A stretch of 64,000 nucleotides of DNA from contig NZ_BMOL01000008.1 of the NCBI RefSeq assembly GCF_014647055.1, positions 98,200 to 162,199 on the forward strand. Direction: 5' to 3'. This DNA comes from Deinococcus aerolatus. GTDB taxonomy: Bacteria > Deinococcota > Deinococci > Deinococcales > Deinococcaceae. A program made the translations under genes and the position numbers. The notes beneath the pieces are model-generated. The model searched no databases. It was not told the origin of the DNA and saw nothing but the letters and a program-made list of their open reading frames with translations. Of this stretch, positions 17,851 through 31,911 are shown in pieces (positions within the stretch are counted from its first letter, which is position 1; each line of letters begins with the position of its first letter).

Positions 17851-19377
17851 TTATTTCGGTGTCCGCTTCACCACCCACGAAGTCTGCGCCAGAGGCTGCG
17901 GCCGCACCGAGCCCTGACCCGGATACACCAGCAGTTCCACGCGCTGCTGCGCGGCGTCGTACAGATGGCCGCCGAGCTTCAACAGCGGTGTGGGACCGCT
18001 GGCCGGCGCCGTCACAGGCAGCGTGATAACCGTGGAGCAACTGCGCTGACAGGCCCGCAGGGACACGCGGTACGGCCCGGGGGGCAGATTCAGGCGCACG
18101 AACGCCTGATAGTTCTGGGTGTCCTGAACGTCACGCGGGGCGATCAGGGCGTCCAGCGAGGCCTTGATGTCCGGTGCCGGCCGCAGGGCCCCCACCAGCA
18201 GCGGAAACGACAGCGCGGCCATCAGGCCCGCCGCCGCCGCGCCCCCGGCCCAGCCCACGGCGGGGGAACCCTGAGGCATGCGCGCCAGCACACTTCCCGC
18301 CGTGACCCAGAACAGTTCGCCCACAAAGGCGCCGGGCACGATCAGGGTGTTGTCGTTGGCGGTGGCCACCAGCAGCCCCGAGAGGATGGCGAGACCCAGC
18401 GGATCACGCTGCCGCCACGCCGCCGCCACAACCACCCCCAGCAGCACGAACAGGCCCAGCAGGCCCAGTGGTCCGGTCTCGGCCAGTTGTTGCAGGGTGA
18501 CGTTGTGCGCGATCAGCCACGGCTGGCCCAGGCGCTCGATCCATGTCGGGCAGGGGGTCACGCGGCCGTCGGGGGCGGGCCACAGCGTGCAGCCCTCGCC
18601 GGGCGGGGAAAGACGGGTGCCCAGGCGGTAGGTGCCCACCCCGCTGACCGGCTCACTGCGGATCACCGACAGGGCGTTGTTCCACACCAGATCCCGCCCG
18701 GAGGTATCGGCCTTGCTCAGGCGGCTGACAGCCGGCAGGTCCAGGCGCTGGCCCAGGTAAAAGCCCCCGGCCAGCAGCGCTGCTCCGGCCAGGATGCCCA
18801 GGGCCACCCGGCGGTTCTGGCGCACGGCGAAGCCCAGTGCAGCGCCCGCCAGGGCGGCAGCCAGCGGCCCCCGGCTGCCGGACAGCAGCAGGATGCCCAG
18901 GGCCAGCGTGCCCAGCGGCACGCGCCACCACAGGCGTCCGCCCGCAAACAGCGCCAGCCAGATGCCCGCCGCCCCGGCCAGCCCCAGCGTGATGGGCGTC
19001 ATGTAGGGGTGGCCCAGGCGCTGACTCAACGGATTCAGGCCGTCCCCCACGGTCAGGCCCAGCGCCGTGACGTACACCAGCGCCAGACCCACGCCCAGCG
19101 GGGCCAGCTGACGGGTGCTGTTCAGGCTTGCCCCCAGCGCCATGAACCCGAACACCAGCAGCGTGCGCCCCAACGCCAGCCCGGAGCTGAGCAGCGGCTC
19201 GGGGGTCAGCAGCGCCGGGAGTTGCTGGCTCAGGGCGTAGAAACCCAGCACCCACCACGCGGCCCTGGGCAGGCGGCGCAGCGCCGGGAGGGCCAACACT
19301 GCCACAGGCGCGAAAAAATACAGCGGGGCCAGCAGCGCCAGCCACACGCGAATCCACCCTCCAGTCCTGCGCTGCAT
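17851..19377 (-). CDS. O-antigen ligase / Wzy-like polysaccharide polymerase
   Basis: The 508-residue inner-membrane protein has about ten to twelve hydrophobic segments and a large polar loop around residues 230-300 that carries the hallmark of the O-antigen ligase family (GVGTYRLGTRLSPPGEGCTLW, then WLIAHNVTLQQLAETGPLGLLGL). The His in AHN and the Arg residues in the loop correspond to the conserved ligase/polymerase positions. The soluble C-terminal 100 residues are beta-like (PYRVSLRACQRSCSTVITLP). The gene follows the tyrosine autokinase by 20 bp on the same strand, so both probably build or export a surface polysaccharide. Confidence 0.85.
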   Translation of the reverse strand: MQRRTGGWIRVWLALLAPLYFFAPVAVLALPALRRLPRAAWWVLGFYALSQQLPALLTPEPLLSSGLALGRTLLVFGFMALGASLNSTRQLAPLGVGLALVYVTALGLTVGDGLNPLSQRLGHPYMTPITLGLAGAAGIWLALFAGGRLWWRVPLGTLALGILLLSGSRGPLAAALAGAALGFAVRQNRRVALGILAGAALLAGGFYLGQRLDLPAVSRLSKADTSGRDLVWNNALSVIRSEPVSGVGTYRLGTRLSPPGEGCTLWPAPDGRVTPCPTWIERLGQPWLIAHNVTLQQLAETGPLGLLGLFVLLGVVVAAAWRQRDPLGLAILSGLLVATANDNTLIVPGAFVGELFWVTAGSVLARMPQGSPAVGWAGGAAAAGLMAALSFPLLVGALRPAPDIKASLDALIAPRDVQDTQNYQAFVRLNLPPGPYRVSLRACQRSCSTVITLPVTAPASGPTPLLKLGGHLYDAAQQRVELLVYPGQGSVRPQPLAQTSWVVKRTPK

Positions 19378-19397
19378 CTGTCTCAGCTGAATTTGCC

Positions 19398-21053
19398 TCA
19401 GTCCCGGACTGCGGGCAGGACGGGGGCTGCGCCCGTTGTTTCGGGGCCGTAGGCGTAGTAGGTATCGCTGGTCCGCGCGATCTTGTTCAGCACAATGCCC
19501 AGCATCTTCACGTTGGCCACCCTTGCGTTCTGCAAGCTGCGCTCCACGTCATTCAGGCGGGTTTTGCCGCCTTCCACCACCAGAATCACGCCGTCGGTAT
19601 AGGGTGCCACGGCCAGCGTGTCGGGCAGACCCAGCATGGGGGGAGTGTCGATCAGCACATAATCGTAACCCTGCGCCCAGCGGTCCAGGTAGGTGCGGAA
19701 GGCTGGTTGGCTGAGGATGCCGCCTGCACCGTCACCACGGTGGGGTGTACCGGCGGGCAGCAGGTCTACGTTGGTGCCCACGCGGGTGGCATAGGCCGCG
19801 TCTGGGCGCAGGAACATCTCGGTTACGGTAGTGGCGGGCGGCAGGGTCAGGTCGGTGCCGAGCAGTGGATGGGTGCCGATGCGGTCCGGGGACCAGACCT
19901 TGAGCTGGGTGGGGCGGCGCAGGTCGGCATCGATCACCAAGACCTTCTGACCAGCCGCCCCCAGACTCTCGGCCAGGGCCGCCGTAGTGGAGCTCTTGCC
20001 CTCGCCGGGATATGAGCTGGAGATTACCAGTCGGCGATGTTCGCGGTTTCCCAGCATGGACTGCACATTGATTCGCAGGAAGCCGATGCCCTCATACAGC
20101 GGGCCGCTGTGGGCAGCCGGCAGAAAGCCGGCGGCCAGATGGCGGCGGCGCAGCAGCGGCAATTGCGCCAGCACCGGCAGGCCCAGCGGTAGCAGGTCCT
20201 CGGTACCGTTGACCCGGCGACGCAGGCTGTCGCTGAGCAGCACCAGACCTGTGACCAGGAACAGCGAGAGCAGCCCGGCCAGCGCGGCGTTGCGCAGCGG
20301 GCGCGGCGAAACCGGACGGTTGGGGGCCACCGCATCGGCCACCGGAATCAACGTGCCGGTGGCCGCCGTTTCGAGCACGACCAACTGCGACAGGTTCTGC
20401 AAAAGCTGCCCACGGGCTGACAATAGACTCTCGCGTTCGAGCGGTTCATCAACAGATTCAATGCGCTCTGTCAGATTCTTCAGCTGAGCCTGAAGGCTCT
20501 CAAGTGAGCGGGTGACGCCCTGCTTGGCGCGGGCAGTGTCCCATGCCAGCAGCGCGGCCACGCTGGTCTCGGCCAGCAGTCTGGCAGCTTCAGGGGTTTC
20601 TCCCTGCGCGCTGATCTCGTACACACCGCGCTGCTGGGGGTCCAGGCGTGCCCGAACCTCGACCCGCTTGAAGACGTTGGCCGAAAGCTCCTTTTTAAGA
20701 TCGCCGCTGATCTCGCGGATGACTTCAGGGGAGAGACTGCTTTTTTCCAGACTGTTAATGATGTTGTTGACTATATTTTGACTGTGCAGAACCTCTTGGA
20801 CGGCGCCCTGCGGCAGTGGCGGCGCGGTCAAGACCGTGTCCTTAAGCAGTGAGTTCTGGGCGGTGGGGTCCACCGCGATGATGCTGGCACTGGACTCGTA
20901 CAAGGGAGCCTGCTGCTGCGACAGTACGTATGTTGCCGCAGCCACCACTAGTGGGGTCAGGGCCAGTGGGACGGCGTATCGCCGGAGGGTACCAAAAACT
21001 TGCCGAAGGTCTATTTGATCCGCGTTTGCGGTACGGGGAGGCGGACTCTGCAT
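19398..21053 (-). CDS. Polysaccharide chain-length / tyrosine autokinase fusion (Wzc-like)
   Basis: This 551-residue protein fuses a Wzz-like chain-length domain to a bacterial tyrosine kinase. The membrane segment near residues 28-46 and the PLYESSASIIAVDPTA stretch mark the Wzz part; a second membrane segment lies near residue 262. The kinase half shows Walker A in SSSYPGEGKSSTTAALAESL, Walker A' in VLVIDADLRRP and Walker B in YDYVLIDTPP. The tail holds a short Tyr cluster (DTYYAYG), the usual autophosphorylation site. Such enzymes regulate polymer length and export through Wzx/Wzy-type pathways. A TAGACT box lies 8 nt upstream of the ATG. Only one polymerase-like gene accompanies it; no glycosyltransferases are seen here. 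Confidence 0.9.
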   Translation of the reverse strand: MQSPPPRTANADQIDLRQVFGTLRRYAVPLALTPLVVAAATYVLSQQQAPLYESSASIIAVDPTAQNSLLKDTVLTAPPLPQGAVQEVLHSQNIVNNIINSLEKSSLSPEVIREISGDLKKELSANVFKRVEVRARLDPQQRGVYEISAQGETPEAARLLAETSVAALLAWDTARAKQGVTRSLESLQAQLKNLTERIESVDEPLERESLLSARGQLLQNLSQLVVLETAATGTLIPVADAVAPNRPVSPRPLRNAALAGLLSLFLVTGLVLLSDSLRRRVNGTEDLLPLGLPVLAQLPLLRRRHLAAGFLPAAHSGPLYEGIGFLRINVQSMLGNREHRRLVISSSYPGEGKSSTTAALAESLGAAGQKVLVIDADLRRPTQLKVWSPDRIGTHPLLGTDLTLPPATTVTEMFLRPDAAYATRVGTNVDLLPAGTPHRGDGAGGILSQPAFRTYLDRWAQGYDYVLIDTPPMLGLPDTLAVAPYTDGVILVVEGGKTRLNDVERSLQNARVANVKMLGIVLNKIARTSDTYYAYGPETTGAAPVLPAVRD

Positions 21054-21061
21054 TCTTGCTC

Positions 21062-21067
21062 AGTCTA
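21062..21067 (-). promoter_or_regulatory. -10 box of the tyrosine autokinase gene
   Basis: TAGACT on the minus strand lies 8 nt before the ATG at 21053, which would give a leader of about 1 nt. No convincing -35 box is visible. Confidence 0.5.
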
Positions 21068-21164
21068 ACCTTAAAGGCGGAGAAGTTTCTGCGCTTTGCT
21101 AAGCCCCGTTTATAAGATGTATGTCCTGAGCAGTTGTGTTGCCATGGTCCTGGCCTCTACTTCC

Positions 21165-21386
21165 TCAGATGACCCCGCCGCCCAGCATCAGCCGCAGCGC
21201 GCCCAGCACGGCCACCACCGCGTTGAGGGTAACGGCGCCCCGGTCACGCGCCAGCGCCCCGAAAATCAGGCCCAGCACGGCGGGCGGCAGCACAAAGATC
21301 CAGTTGAGCCAGCCGAAGAACGGCAGGAACCCCAGCAGCAGGCCCAGCGCGGCGAGGATACCGAACACGACAGAAAGGACTCTCAT
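21165..21386 (-). CDS. Small two-helix membrane protein
   Basis: The 73-residue protein starting MRVLSVVFGILAALGLLLGF consists of two or three hydrophobic segments with short polar turns (PFFGWLNWIFVLPPAVLGLIFGALARDRGAV spans the middle in two parts). It resembles generic DUF4190-like small membrane proteins, but I assign no function. The internal ATG at 21386 is preferred over the 107-residue frame because the extra N-terminus is basic, overlaps the divergent nth promoter and runs into nth itself. It shares an 83-bp divergent control region with nth. Confidence 0.65.
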   Translation of the reverse strand: MRVLSVVFGILAALGLLLGFLPFFGWLNWIFVLPPAVLGLIFGALARDRGAVTLNAVVAVLGALRLMLGGGVI

Positions 21387-21457
21387 GTCACGCAATACGC
21401 GCCGGACGCGCGGAAAGTTGCGTCCGTTCCGGGCGGACAATCGGGCGTGGGACGCGC

Positions 21458-21463
21458 TAGCTT
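21458..21463 (+). promoter_or_regulatory. -10 box of nth (leaderless, GTG start)
   Basis: TAGCTT lies 6 nt before the GTG at 21470 and there is no Shine-Dalgarno sequence. It overlaps the untranslated side of the divergent membrane-protein gene. Confidence 0.55.
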
Positions 21464-21469
21464 GGACGC

Positions 21470-22174
21470 GTGACCCCTTCCGCTCCAAAAAAACCCGCTG
21501 GGCGCGGCGCGGCGCTCTCTTCGGGGCCGCGCCTGCCCAGTGGGGCCAGGCGGCGCGCCCCGCAGGTGCTGGTCTTGCTGGAACGGCTGTACCCCGACGC
21601 CCGCACCGAGCTGGACTTCGGCACGCCCTTCGAGCTGCTCGTGGCCACCGTTCTGAGTGCCCAGGCCACCGACGTCAGCGTGAATGCGGCCACGCCCACC
21701 CTGTTTGCCCAGTACCCGGACGCCCACACCATGGCCCAGGCCTCGGCGGAGGACATCGAGCCGTTCATCCGGCGCATCGGGCTGTTCCGGGGCAAGGCAC
21801 GCAATCTGGCGGCGCTGGCCCGGCTGCTGGTGGAGCGGCATGGGGGCGAGGTGCCGGACGATTTTGACGCTGTGGTGGCCCTGCCCGGCGCGGGCCGCAA
21901 GACTGCCAACGTGGTACTGAGCAACGCCTACGGTTTTCCGGCCATTGCGGTGGACACCCATGTGGGCCGCCTGTCGCGCCGGCTGGGCCTGAGCGTGCAG
22001 ACCAATCCGGACCGGGTGGAACTCGACCTGCAAAAGCTGTTCCCGCGTGGGCGCTGGGTCTTTCTGCACCACGCGCTGATCCTGCACGGGCGGCGCGTAT
22101 GCATGGCCCGCAACCCGCAATGTCAGGTGTGTGAGCTGGCGTCGTTCTGCCCGAAAGTTGGGGTGGAGGCTTGA
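21470..22174 (+). CDS. nth: Endonuclease III (DNA glycosylase/AP lyase)
   Basis: This 234-residue base-excision-repair enzyme removes oxidised pyrimidines and nicks the abasic site. The helix-hairpin-helix is LPGAGRKTANVVLSNAYG with the catalytic Lys, and the catalytic Asp follows in VDTHVGRLSRRLGL. The C-terminal [4Fe-4S] ligands are in CMARNPQCQVCELASFC with the standard C-x6-C-x2-C-x5-C spacing. The first 30 residues are a basic, Pro/Ala-rich extension not found in E. coli Nth. The GTG start is supported by the leaderless TAGCTT box. Deinococci carry several Nth paralogues, so this may be one of them. Confidence 0.95.
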   Translation: MTPSAPKKPAGRGAALSSGPRLPSGARRRAPQVLVLLERLYPDARTELDFGTPFELLVATVLSAQATDVSVNAATPTLFAQYPDAHTMAQASAEDIEPFIRRIGLFRGKARNLAALARLLVERHGGEVPDDFDAVVALPGAGRKTANVVLSNAYGFPAIAVDTHVGRLSRRLGLSVQTNPDRVELDLQKLFPRGRWVFLHHALILHGRRVCMARNPQCQVCELASFCPKVGVEA

Positions 22175-22211
22175 GGGCAGACAGCACGACCCACCGTGTA
22201 CAGGGGATTGC

Positions 22212-23429
22212 GTGACCTGGCGGTTTTCCCCGCAGGTCTGGCTGTACCTGACCACCTCGTTCTCTTTCGGGCTGGCGCAGGCGTTTCTGGCGCTGTTCCT
22301 GAACTTCTATCTGCGGGCGCTGGGGCTGGGGCCGGAGTGGCAGGGCATCATGAACGCGCTGCCCGCGCTGACGCTGGTGTTTCTCAGCCTGCCTGCCGTG
22401 GCGCTGGCCCGGCGCATCAGCAACGCGCACACCATCAAGATCGGGGTGGCCCTGAGCCTGCTGGGCACGCTGATTCTGGCGCTGGCAGGGGGGCCGGCTG
22501 GCGTGGTCACGGGCGCACTCGTTCAGGGTGCGGGGGCGGCGCTGATGATCGTGGCCGGCTCGCCCTTTATGGCCAACAACAGCGACGAGCGCAGCCGCAT
22601 CACCCTGTTCAGCGTCCAGAGTGCCCTGATGACCGGCGCGGGGTTCGTGGGCAACCTGATCGGCGGACGGGTGCCGGAAGCCTACGCGCTGTTTACCAGC
22701 ACCCAGGCTGACGGCGTGGGGGCGCTGCGAACTGCACTGCTGGTTGCCACCGCCCTGCAACTGCTGGGCCTGCTGCCCGCCCTCAAGCTCAAACCCAGCG
22801 GCAAGATCTCGCACACCGGGCGCAGCTTCGCGGTGCGCGACAAGCGGGCGATGTTCCGCCTGATCTTTCCCAACCTGCTGGTGGGGCTGGGGGCCGGGGC
22901 CACCATCCCTTTTCTGAACGTGTTCATCGAGGGCAAGTTTCAGATCAACTACGCCAGTCTGGGCCAACTGTTCGCGTGGGCCAGCCTGGCGACGGCGGCC
23001 ACCGCGCTGCTTCAGCCGCTGCTGGTGCGCCGCCTGGGGCAGCTTCAGGTGGTGTTGCTGGTCCAGGCGGGCAGCCTGCCGTTTCTGGCGCTGCTGGGTT
23101 TCGCGCCGCACCTGTGGATGGTCACGCTGGCGCTGTTCACGCGTGGGGCGCTGATGAACGCCGCCGGGCCGGTGTACGGGGCCTACGCCATGTCCTCTTT
23201 AGAGGAAAACGACCGCCCGATGTACTCGGCCCTGAACGTGATCGCCTGGGATTCCGGCTGGGCCGTCAGCAGCGTGCTGGCCGGCGTGGTGCGCGGGCAA
23301 TTGCCGTTCACGCTGGCCTTTCAGGTGCTGTTTGGGTGGACCCTGCTGATGTACGGCGGCAGCGTGCTGGCCATTTACCTGGGGCTGTACCGCCCGGCAC
23401 AGCGGCAGGCGCTGACGTTGCCGGTATAG
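22212..23429 (+). CDS. Major facilitator superfamily transporter
   Basis: The 405-residue integral membrane protein has twelve hydrophobic segments, split by a cytoplasmic loop around residues 200-225 (LKPSGKISHTGRSFAVRDKRA). It begins TWRFSPQVWLYLTTSFSFGLAQAFLA, and motif-A-like VALARRISNAHTIKIG follows the second helix. The substrate is unknown; such MFS proteins export drugs or sugars. The GTG at 22212 is chosen because AGGGGA lies 4-5 nt upstream and hydrophobic sequence starts at once; the longer frame from 22131 overlaps nth by 44 bp. It lies 37 bp after nth on the same strand. Confidence 0.82.
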   Translation: MTWRFSPQVWLYLTTSFSFGLAQAFLALFLNFYLRALGLGPEWQGIMNALPALTLVFLSLPAVALARRISNAHTIKIGVALSLLGTLILALAGGPAGVVTGALVQGAGAALMIVAGSPFMANNSDERSRITLFSVQSALMTGAGFVGNLIGGRVPEAYALFTSTQADGVGALRTALLVATALQLLGLLPALKLKPSGKISHTGRSFAVRDKRAMFRLIFPNLLVGLGAGATIPFLNVFIEGKFQINYASLGQLFAWASLATAATALLQPLLVRRLGQLQVVLLVQAGSLPFLALLGFAPHLWMVTLALFTRGALMNAAGPVYGAYAMSSLEENDRPMYSALNVIAWDSGWAVSSVLAGVVRGQLPFTLAFQVLFGWTLLMYGGSVLAIYLGLYRPAQRQALTLPV

Positions 23430-23611
23430 GCAGGCGCCTCGCCCCAAGCCAGGATCTACCTCTTCCCCGGCCTCAAGGCAACCCGCCTCACATCCCGGCC
23501 TCGCGGCCTCTGTTAGCCTGTTTTGTTCGAGTGGGGCCGCCCTTTGTCGTGTTGAAACCGGTGTCCCTCCGCAGCAGGCCAGCTTTTCCACCGGCCAGAG
23601 GGGTGATTTTT

Positions 23612-25132
<1,521 letters not shown>

Positions 25133-25150
25133 GGGCCGCCGAAGGGAACG

Positions 25151-25195
25151 AAAAGGCCAGCCGCCCGGAGAAAGTTTCCGGGCGGCTGGTCCATA
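25151..25195. terminator. Bidirectional terminator between the radical-SAM gene and galK
   Basis: CCAGCCGCCCGGA (25157-25169) and TCCGGGCGGCTGG (25177-25189) form a 13-bp perfect stem with a 7-nt loop, extended by further pairs. Read on the minus strand it is followed by CCTTTTCGTT, so it is strongest for the galactoside operon. Confidence 0.85.
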
Positions 25196-25222
25196 TCAGG
25201 CGGACTCCCTACGGCCAGCGCG

Positions 25223-26240
<1,018 letters not shown>

Positions 26241-26254
<14 letters not shown>

Positions 26255-27347
26255 GATTCACCTCTCGCAATTCTGCCGCCGCCACTTCAGGGAACTTGTC
26301 GTTGGCGAACTCACCCGAGCCCTGTTCGGTGCCGGCCAGATACTTCATGCGGCCCGGTGCCCGCAGGTACGGGTACAGCTCGATGTGCAATGGAAACTCG
26401 GGGTGGGCTGCATCAAGCGGCGCTTGATGCACAGTCAGCAGGTACGGCATCCGCACGCCAAACAGCGCGTCCAAGCGCAGCAGCGCGTCCTTGAGCACAC
26501 GGGCAAAAGCGTCGCGCTCGTCGTCGGTCAACTCGGACAGCAGAGACACAGGCCGCGCCGGAAGAATCCATGTCTCGTAGGTGTAGCGCGCAAACGGCGG
26601 CACCACGCTCAGCGACAGGCCCTCGTCACGCACGATGCGTTCACCTGACGCTCTCTCGGCAGCCACGAAATCGGAAATCCAGGCATGCCCCGTCTCGGCC
26701 TGATGCTGCTGTGCCAGGTCCAGCATGCGTCCCGCCACGGGCGGGACGTGGTCATAGGCGTAGATCTGCCCGTGTGGGTGGTGCAGGGTCACACCCACCT
26801 CCACGCCGCGGTTCTCGAAGGCCAGCACACTTTTGATCACGTCGCCGGAAGCGAAGCGTGAGGTTCTGTCAGCCCACACCAAGAGCAGCAGACTTATCTG
26901 CGCGTCACTCAGGTCAGACAGGCGCCCCGCCGCATTCTGGCTGAACACCACGACTTCACACGCCCCCACGCCCGCCCGGGTGTGGGCCGGGCCGGGTGGG
27001 GGTTCGGGCGCCTCCAGGGTCAGGCTGGGAAAGCGGTTGGCGAAGACGGCCAAGTCGTAGGTACCGCGTGGCAGTTCGGTGGGATGTTCGGGGTCCGAGG
27101 TGGGGGCGAGGGGATTGTATTCGGGAGGTGGGAGGAAGGTGCGGCCCAGACGGTGCGCGGCGTACATCACCCATTCGCCGCGCAGGGGATGCCAGCGCAT
27201 GACCGGGCGGGCGTCTACTGCCTCCGGGCTGGGACTGGGAATCTCGGACGTGACCACGATGGGTTGCAACCCGTACAGCGTCAGCGCCCGGCCGTCCGGC
27301 TTCTTGAACTCCTGCTGATGGGTGTGGCCCGTCGTGGTGGAGGTCAT
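26241..27347 (-). CDS. galT: Galactose-1-phosphate uridylyltransferase
   Basis: The 368-residue enzyme exchanges UMP between UDP-glucose and galactose-1-phosphate. The active-site HPHGQ triplet with the nucleophilic His is present in [19 protein letters not shown], and [18 protein letters not shown] is the conserved N-terminal motif. The ATG at 27347 is chosen because it overlaps the alpha-galactosidase stop as ATGA; a start at 27356 would add three residues. The UDP-galactose 4-epimerase needed to recycle the cofactor is not in the window. Confidence 0.96.
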
Positions 27348-28817
27348 ACCGGCCATTGTGCCCCGTGCGCGGGCAGATCGCCCACGCGAGAGTCGGTCAG
27401 GTTGAAGGTGGCGCGGCTAAAGTGGGTCACGGCCCCACCCAGACTCTCGGTGAGGGTGGTGGGCCGATCCGGCCTGCTGATCTCCAGGCAGCGGCGCAGC
27501 AGCGCCAGCCCGTCCACGTCCAGCATGGCAATCGGGTCGCTGCTGGCCCGCAGGCCGCCCACCACGTCCAGCATGGTGGCAACCGTGTGGCGTTCGGTGG
27601 CCGTCAGCAGGCTGAGTTCGCGGCGGCAGATCGCCACGTCCGGGTCCGGCTGGTACCAGGCGTGCTGATACCAGCGCGACAGGGCAGTGTGCAGGGCATT
27701 GCGGGCGCTGGGGCCGGTGGCGTCGCCCAGCCACACCCGGCGCGAGTCCTCGTCCCACAGCGGAGCCACATCCGGCCCGGTGCGCATGGCATCCACCACG
27801 CCGATGCTGGCCGCAAGCGGTGCGCCGCAGCCCAGCAAAAAGGCGTCGTCTCCGGCTCCGTCGCGCAGGGCCTGCAGGCCCATACGGTACGCCGCCGCCC
27901 GGCCCACCGAAGGATCGTGCCGTACCCCTGGCAGCGCCGCGCCGTACAGGAAATCCAGCTTCAGGTACGGGTACCCCCAGCCGCGTGCGGTGGCGGCCAG
28001 ATCGCGCAGCCACACCAGGACTTCAGGATGGGTGGTGTCCAGCGCGTGATACGCCCCGCCCCAGTTGTGGCCCACCGCCAGTGGAGCGCCGTCCTTGCCG
28101 CGCAGCATCCAGTCCGGGTGATCGCGGAACAGCTGTGAGGTGGGTGAGGCCAGGAAGGGGGCCAGCCACAGCCCCGCCGTGAAGCCCAGTTCGTTCAGCC
28201 CCGCCGGAAGGTCACGGGCATGGCCACCAAAGTGGTCCGAGGCCGTGAACCAGTCGCCCAGATCGCTCTGAAAGCCGTCATCCAGCTGAAAGACATCGAA
28301 GGGAAGACCGTGCTCCCGGGCCAGCCGGGCGTTGTCCAGCATGGCCTCCAGCGTTACGCCCCGGTAATAGCTGTACCAGCTGCACCACACCCGCTGCGGC
28401 GCGGGCGTGCGGGCGTGCATGTTCGCCCCCAGCTGCGCGCTCAGCGTTTCCAGGATCGTGATCACGTCGTCTGTGGGTTCCCACGCCACGGCGGTGGCTG
28501 GCCCCTCCTGACTGCAGGTCACGCGCACCCGGTCGCCCTCGGCGCGGGCCTCCCAGTGGGTAAAGGTGTGGGTGGCGTCCTGTGCCGCGCCCACCCAGCC
28601 GCCCCCATCGGGGCGAACCAGCGCTAGCACGGTATGGCTGCGCCACACGCCCGCCTCGCCGCTGGGCAGGAAGGCCGGGTCGTGGCCCTGTTCGTGCCGC
28701 CAGCGCATCAAGGGCACGGCCTGCACGTCGGTCAGCGGGCGCAGCTCGGCCTCGCTCCACGACTGGTAGCCGCTGACGAGGACCCGGACCTGTGCCGGAT
28801 CGGTGGCCAGGATCCAC

Positions 28818-28825
<8 letters not shown>
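27344..28825 (-). CDS. Alpha-galactosidase, GH36 family
   Basis: This 493-residue cytoplasmic glycosidase should split alpha-1,6-galactosides such as melibiose and raffinose. The GH36/clan-D nucleophile region is [18 protein letters not shown] with the catalytic Asp in KLDF; the acid/base Asp lies in [13 protein letters not shown]. The motif [18 protein letters not shown] near residue 145 is typical. It is shorter than the 700-residue GH36 enzymes and resembles compact Thermus-type forms. No signal peptide is seen, so transport must precede hydrolysis. The start overlaps the beta-galactosidase stop by 8 nt (ATGCCTGA). Confidence 0.9.
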
Positions 28826-30842
<2,017 letters not shown>

Positions 30843-31012
30843 GGCAGGTCCTGGGGAAGGGAAAGAGGGCTGAGGATCTGAAGGTCTGCCGGCCGGGTGC
30901 CGGGCATTGTCGGCGCACGGAATCGCTGTACCGGGGCGGACACCAAAGGCCGCTGGACGGGGCCGCACATCACAGGTGGGCACGGGAGGTGAGCATGGGA
31001 GAGGCGGGGGGC

Positions 31013-31033
31013 GGGGCCGGAAGCACCGGCCCC
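31013..31033 (-). other. Intercistronic hairpin between permease and beta-galactosidase genes
   Basis: GGGGCCGG and CCGGCCCC form an 8-bp perfect stem with a 5-nt loop. No T tract follows on the minus strand. It lies just after the permease stop within a 196-bp gap and may stabilise or partly terminate the upstream message. Confidence 0.5.
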
Positions 31034-31038
31034 CACCA

Positions 31039-31911
31039 TCAATCCTTGACGGCCCCGCCCGCGATGCCGGCCACAAAATGCCGCTGCAGCGACAGGAACA
31101 GCACCAGAAAGGGAATGGTGGCAATCGCCGTTCCCACCATGATGCCGCCCCACGACACGCGGGTCAGGCCCACCAGGGTGCCCAGCGCCACCGGCATGGT
31201 GTAGCTGTCCTTCTGGGTCAGCACGATCAGCGGCCACAGATAATCGTTCCAGGAAGCCAGGAACAGCAGAATCGCCAGCGCCGCCAGCGCCGGACGCACG
31301 ATGGGCAGCGCGATCTGCCAGAAGATGCGGCCCTCCGAGGCGCCGTCGATGCGCGCGGCATTCAGCAGATCGCTGGGAACGGTCTGGAAGGCCTGACGCA
31401 TGTAGAAAATGCCGATGGTGTTGGCCAGCGTGGGCAGGATGACCGCCCAGTAGGTGTTCGAGAGCTTCAGATCGCGCGCCACCAGAATGAACTGCGGAAT
31501 GATGGTCACGAAGGTGGGAATGGTCAGTGTCGCCAGGATCAGGCCGAACAGCCAGTTCTTGCCGGGAAAATCAAACTTGGCAAAGGCGTAGCCGCCCATG
31601 CTGGTGAGCAGCATGCTGAAGACCGTGTACAGCGAAGCGATCATGGTGCTGTTGAACAGCGTCCGCAAGAAGTTGGTGTCGGCCTGCAGTCCCCGGAAGT
31701 TTTCCATGAATGCGCCGCCGAACCACAGCGGCGGATTGGGGCTGAAGATGGCCGTTTCCGGGTGGGTGCTGAACACGGCCATGATCCACAGCGGGGCCAG
31801 AAAGATCAGCGCCAGCGGCAGCAGGGCCAGATGCAGCCAGAGGGCGCCCGTGCGTTTGCGGGGCGTGACGCCCGGCGAAACCGGGACGGCCACCTGCGGT
31901 CTGGCGGTCAT
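31039..31911 (-). CDS. Sugar ABC transporter permease, MalG type
   Basis: The 290-residue inner-membrane permease has six hydrophobic segments. The EAA loop that docks the ATPase is [31 protein letters not shown] (split over residues 185-215). A short basic N-terminus ([20 protein letters not shown]) precedes helix one. It forms the second half of the pore with the upstream MalF-type protein, whose stop overlaps this start as ATGA. The transporter probably imports oligogalactosides, judged from the glycosidases that follow in the same operon. Confidence 0.93.
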   Translation of the reverse strand: MTARPQVAVPVSPGVTPRKRTGALWLHLALLPLALIFLAPLWIMAVFSTHPETAIFSPNPPLWFGGAFMENFRGLQADTNFLRTLFNSTMIASLYTVFSMLLTSMGGYAFAKFDFPGKNWLFGLILATLTIPTFVTIIPQFILVARDLKLSNTYWAVILPTLANTIGIFYMRQAFQTVPSDLLNAARIDGASEGRIFWQIALPIVRPALAALAILLFLASWNDYLWPLIVLTQKDSYTMPVALGTLVGLTRVSWGGIMVGTAIATIPFLVLFLSLQRHFVAGIAGGAVKD

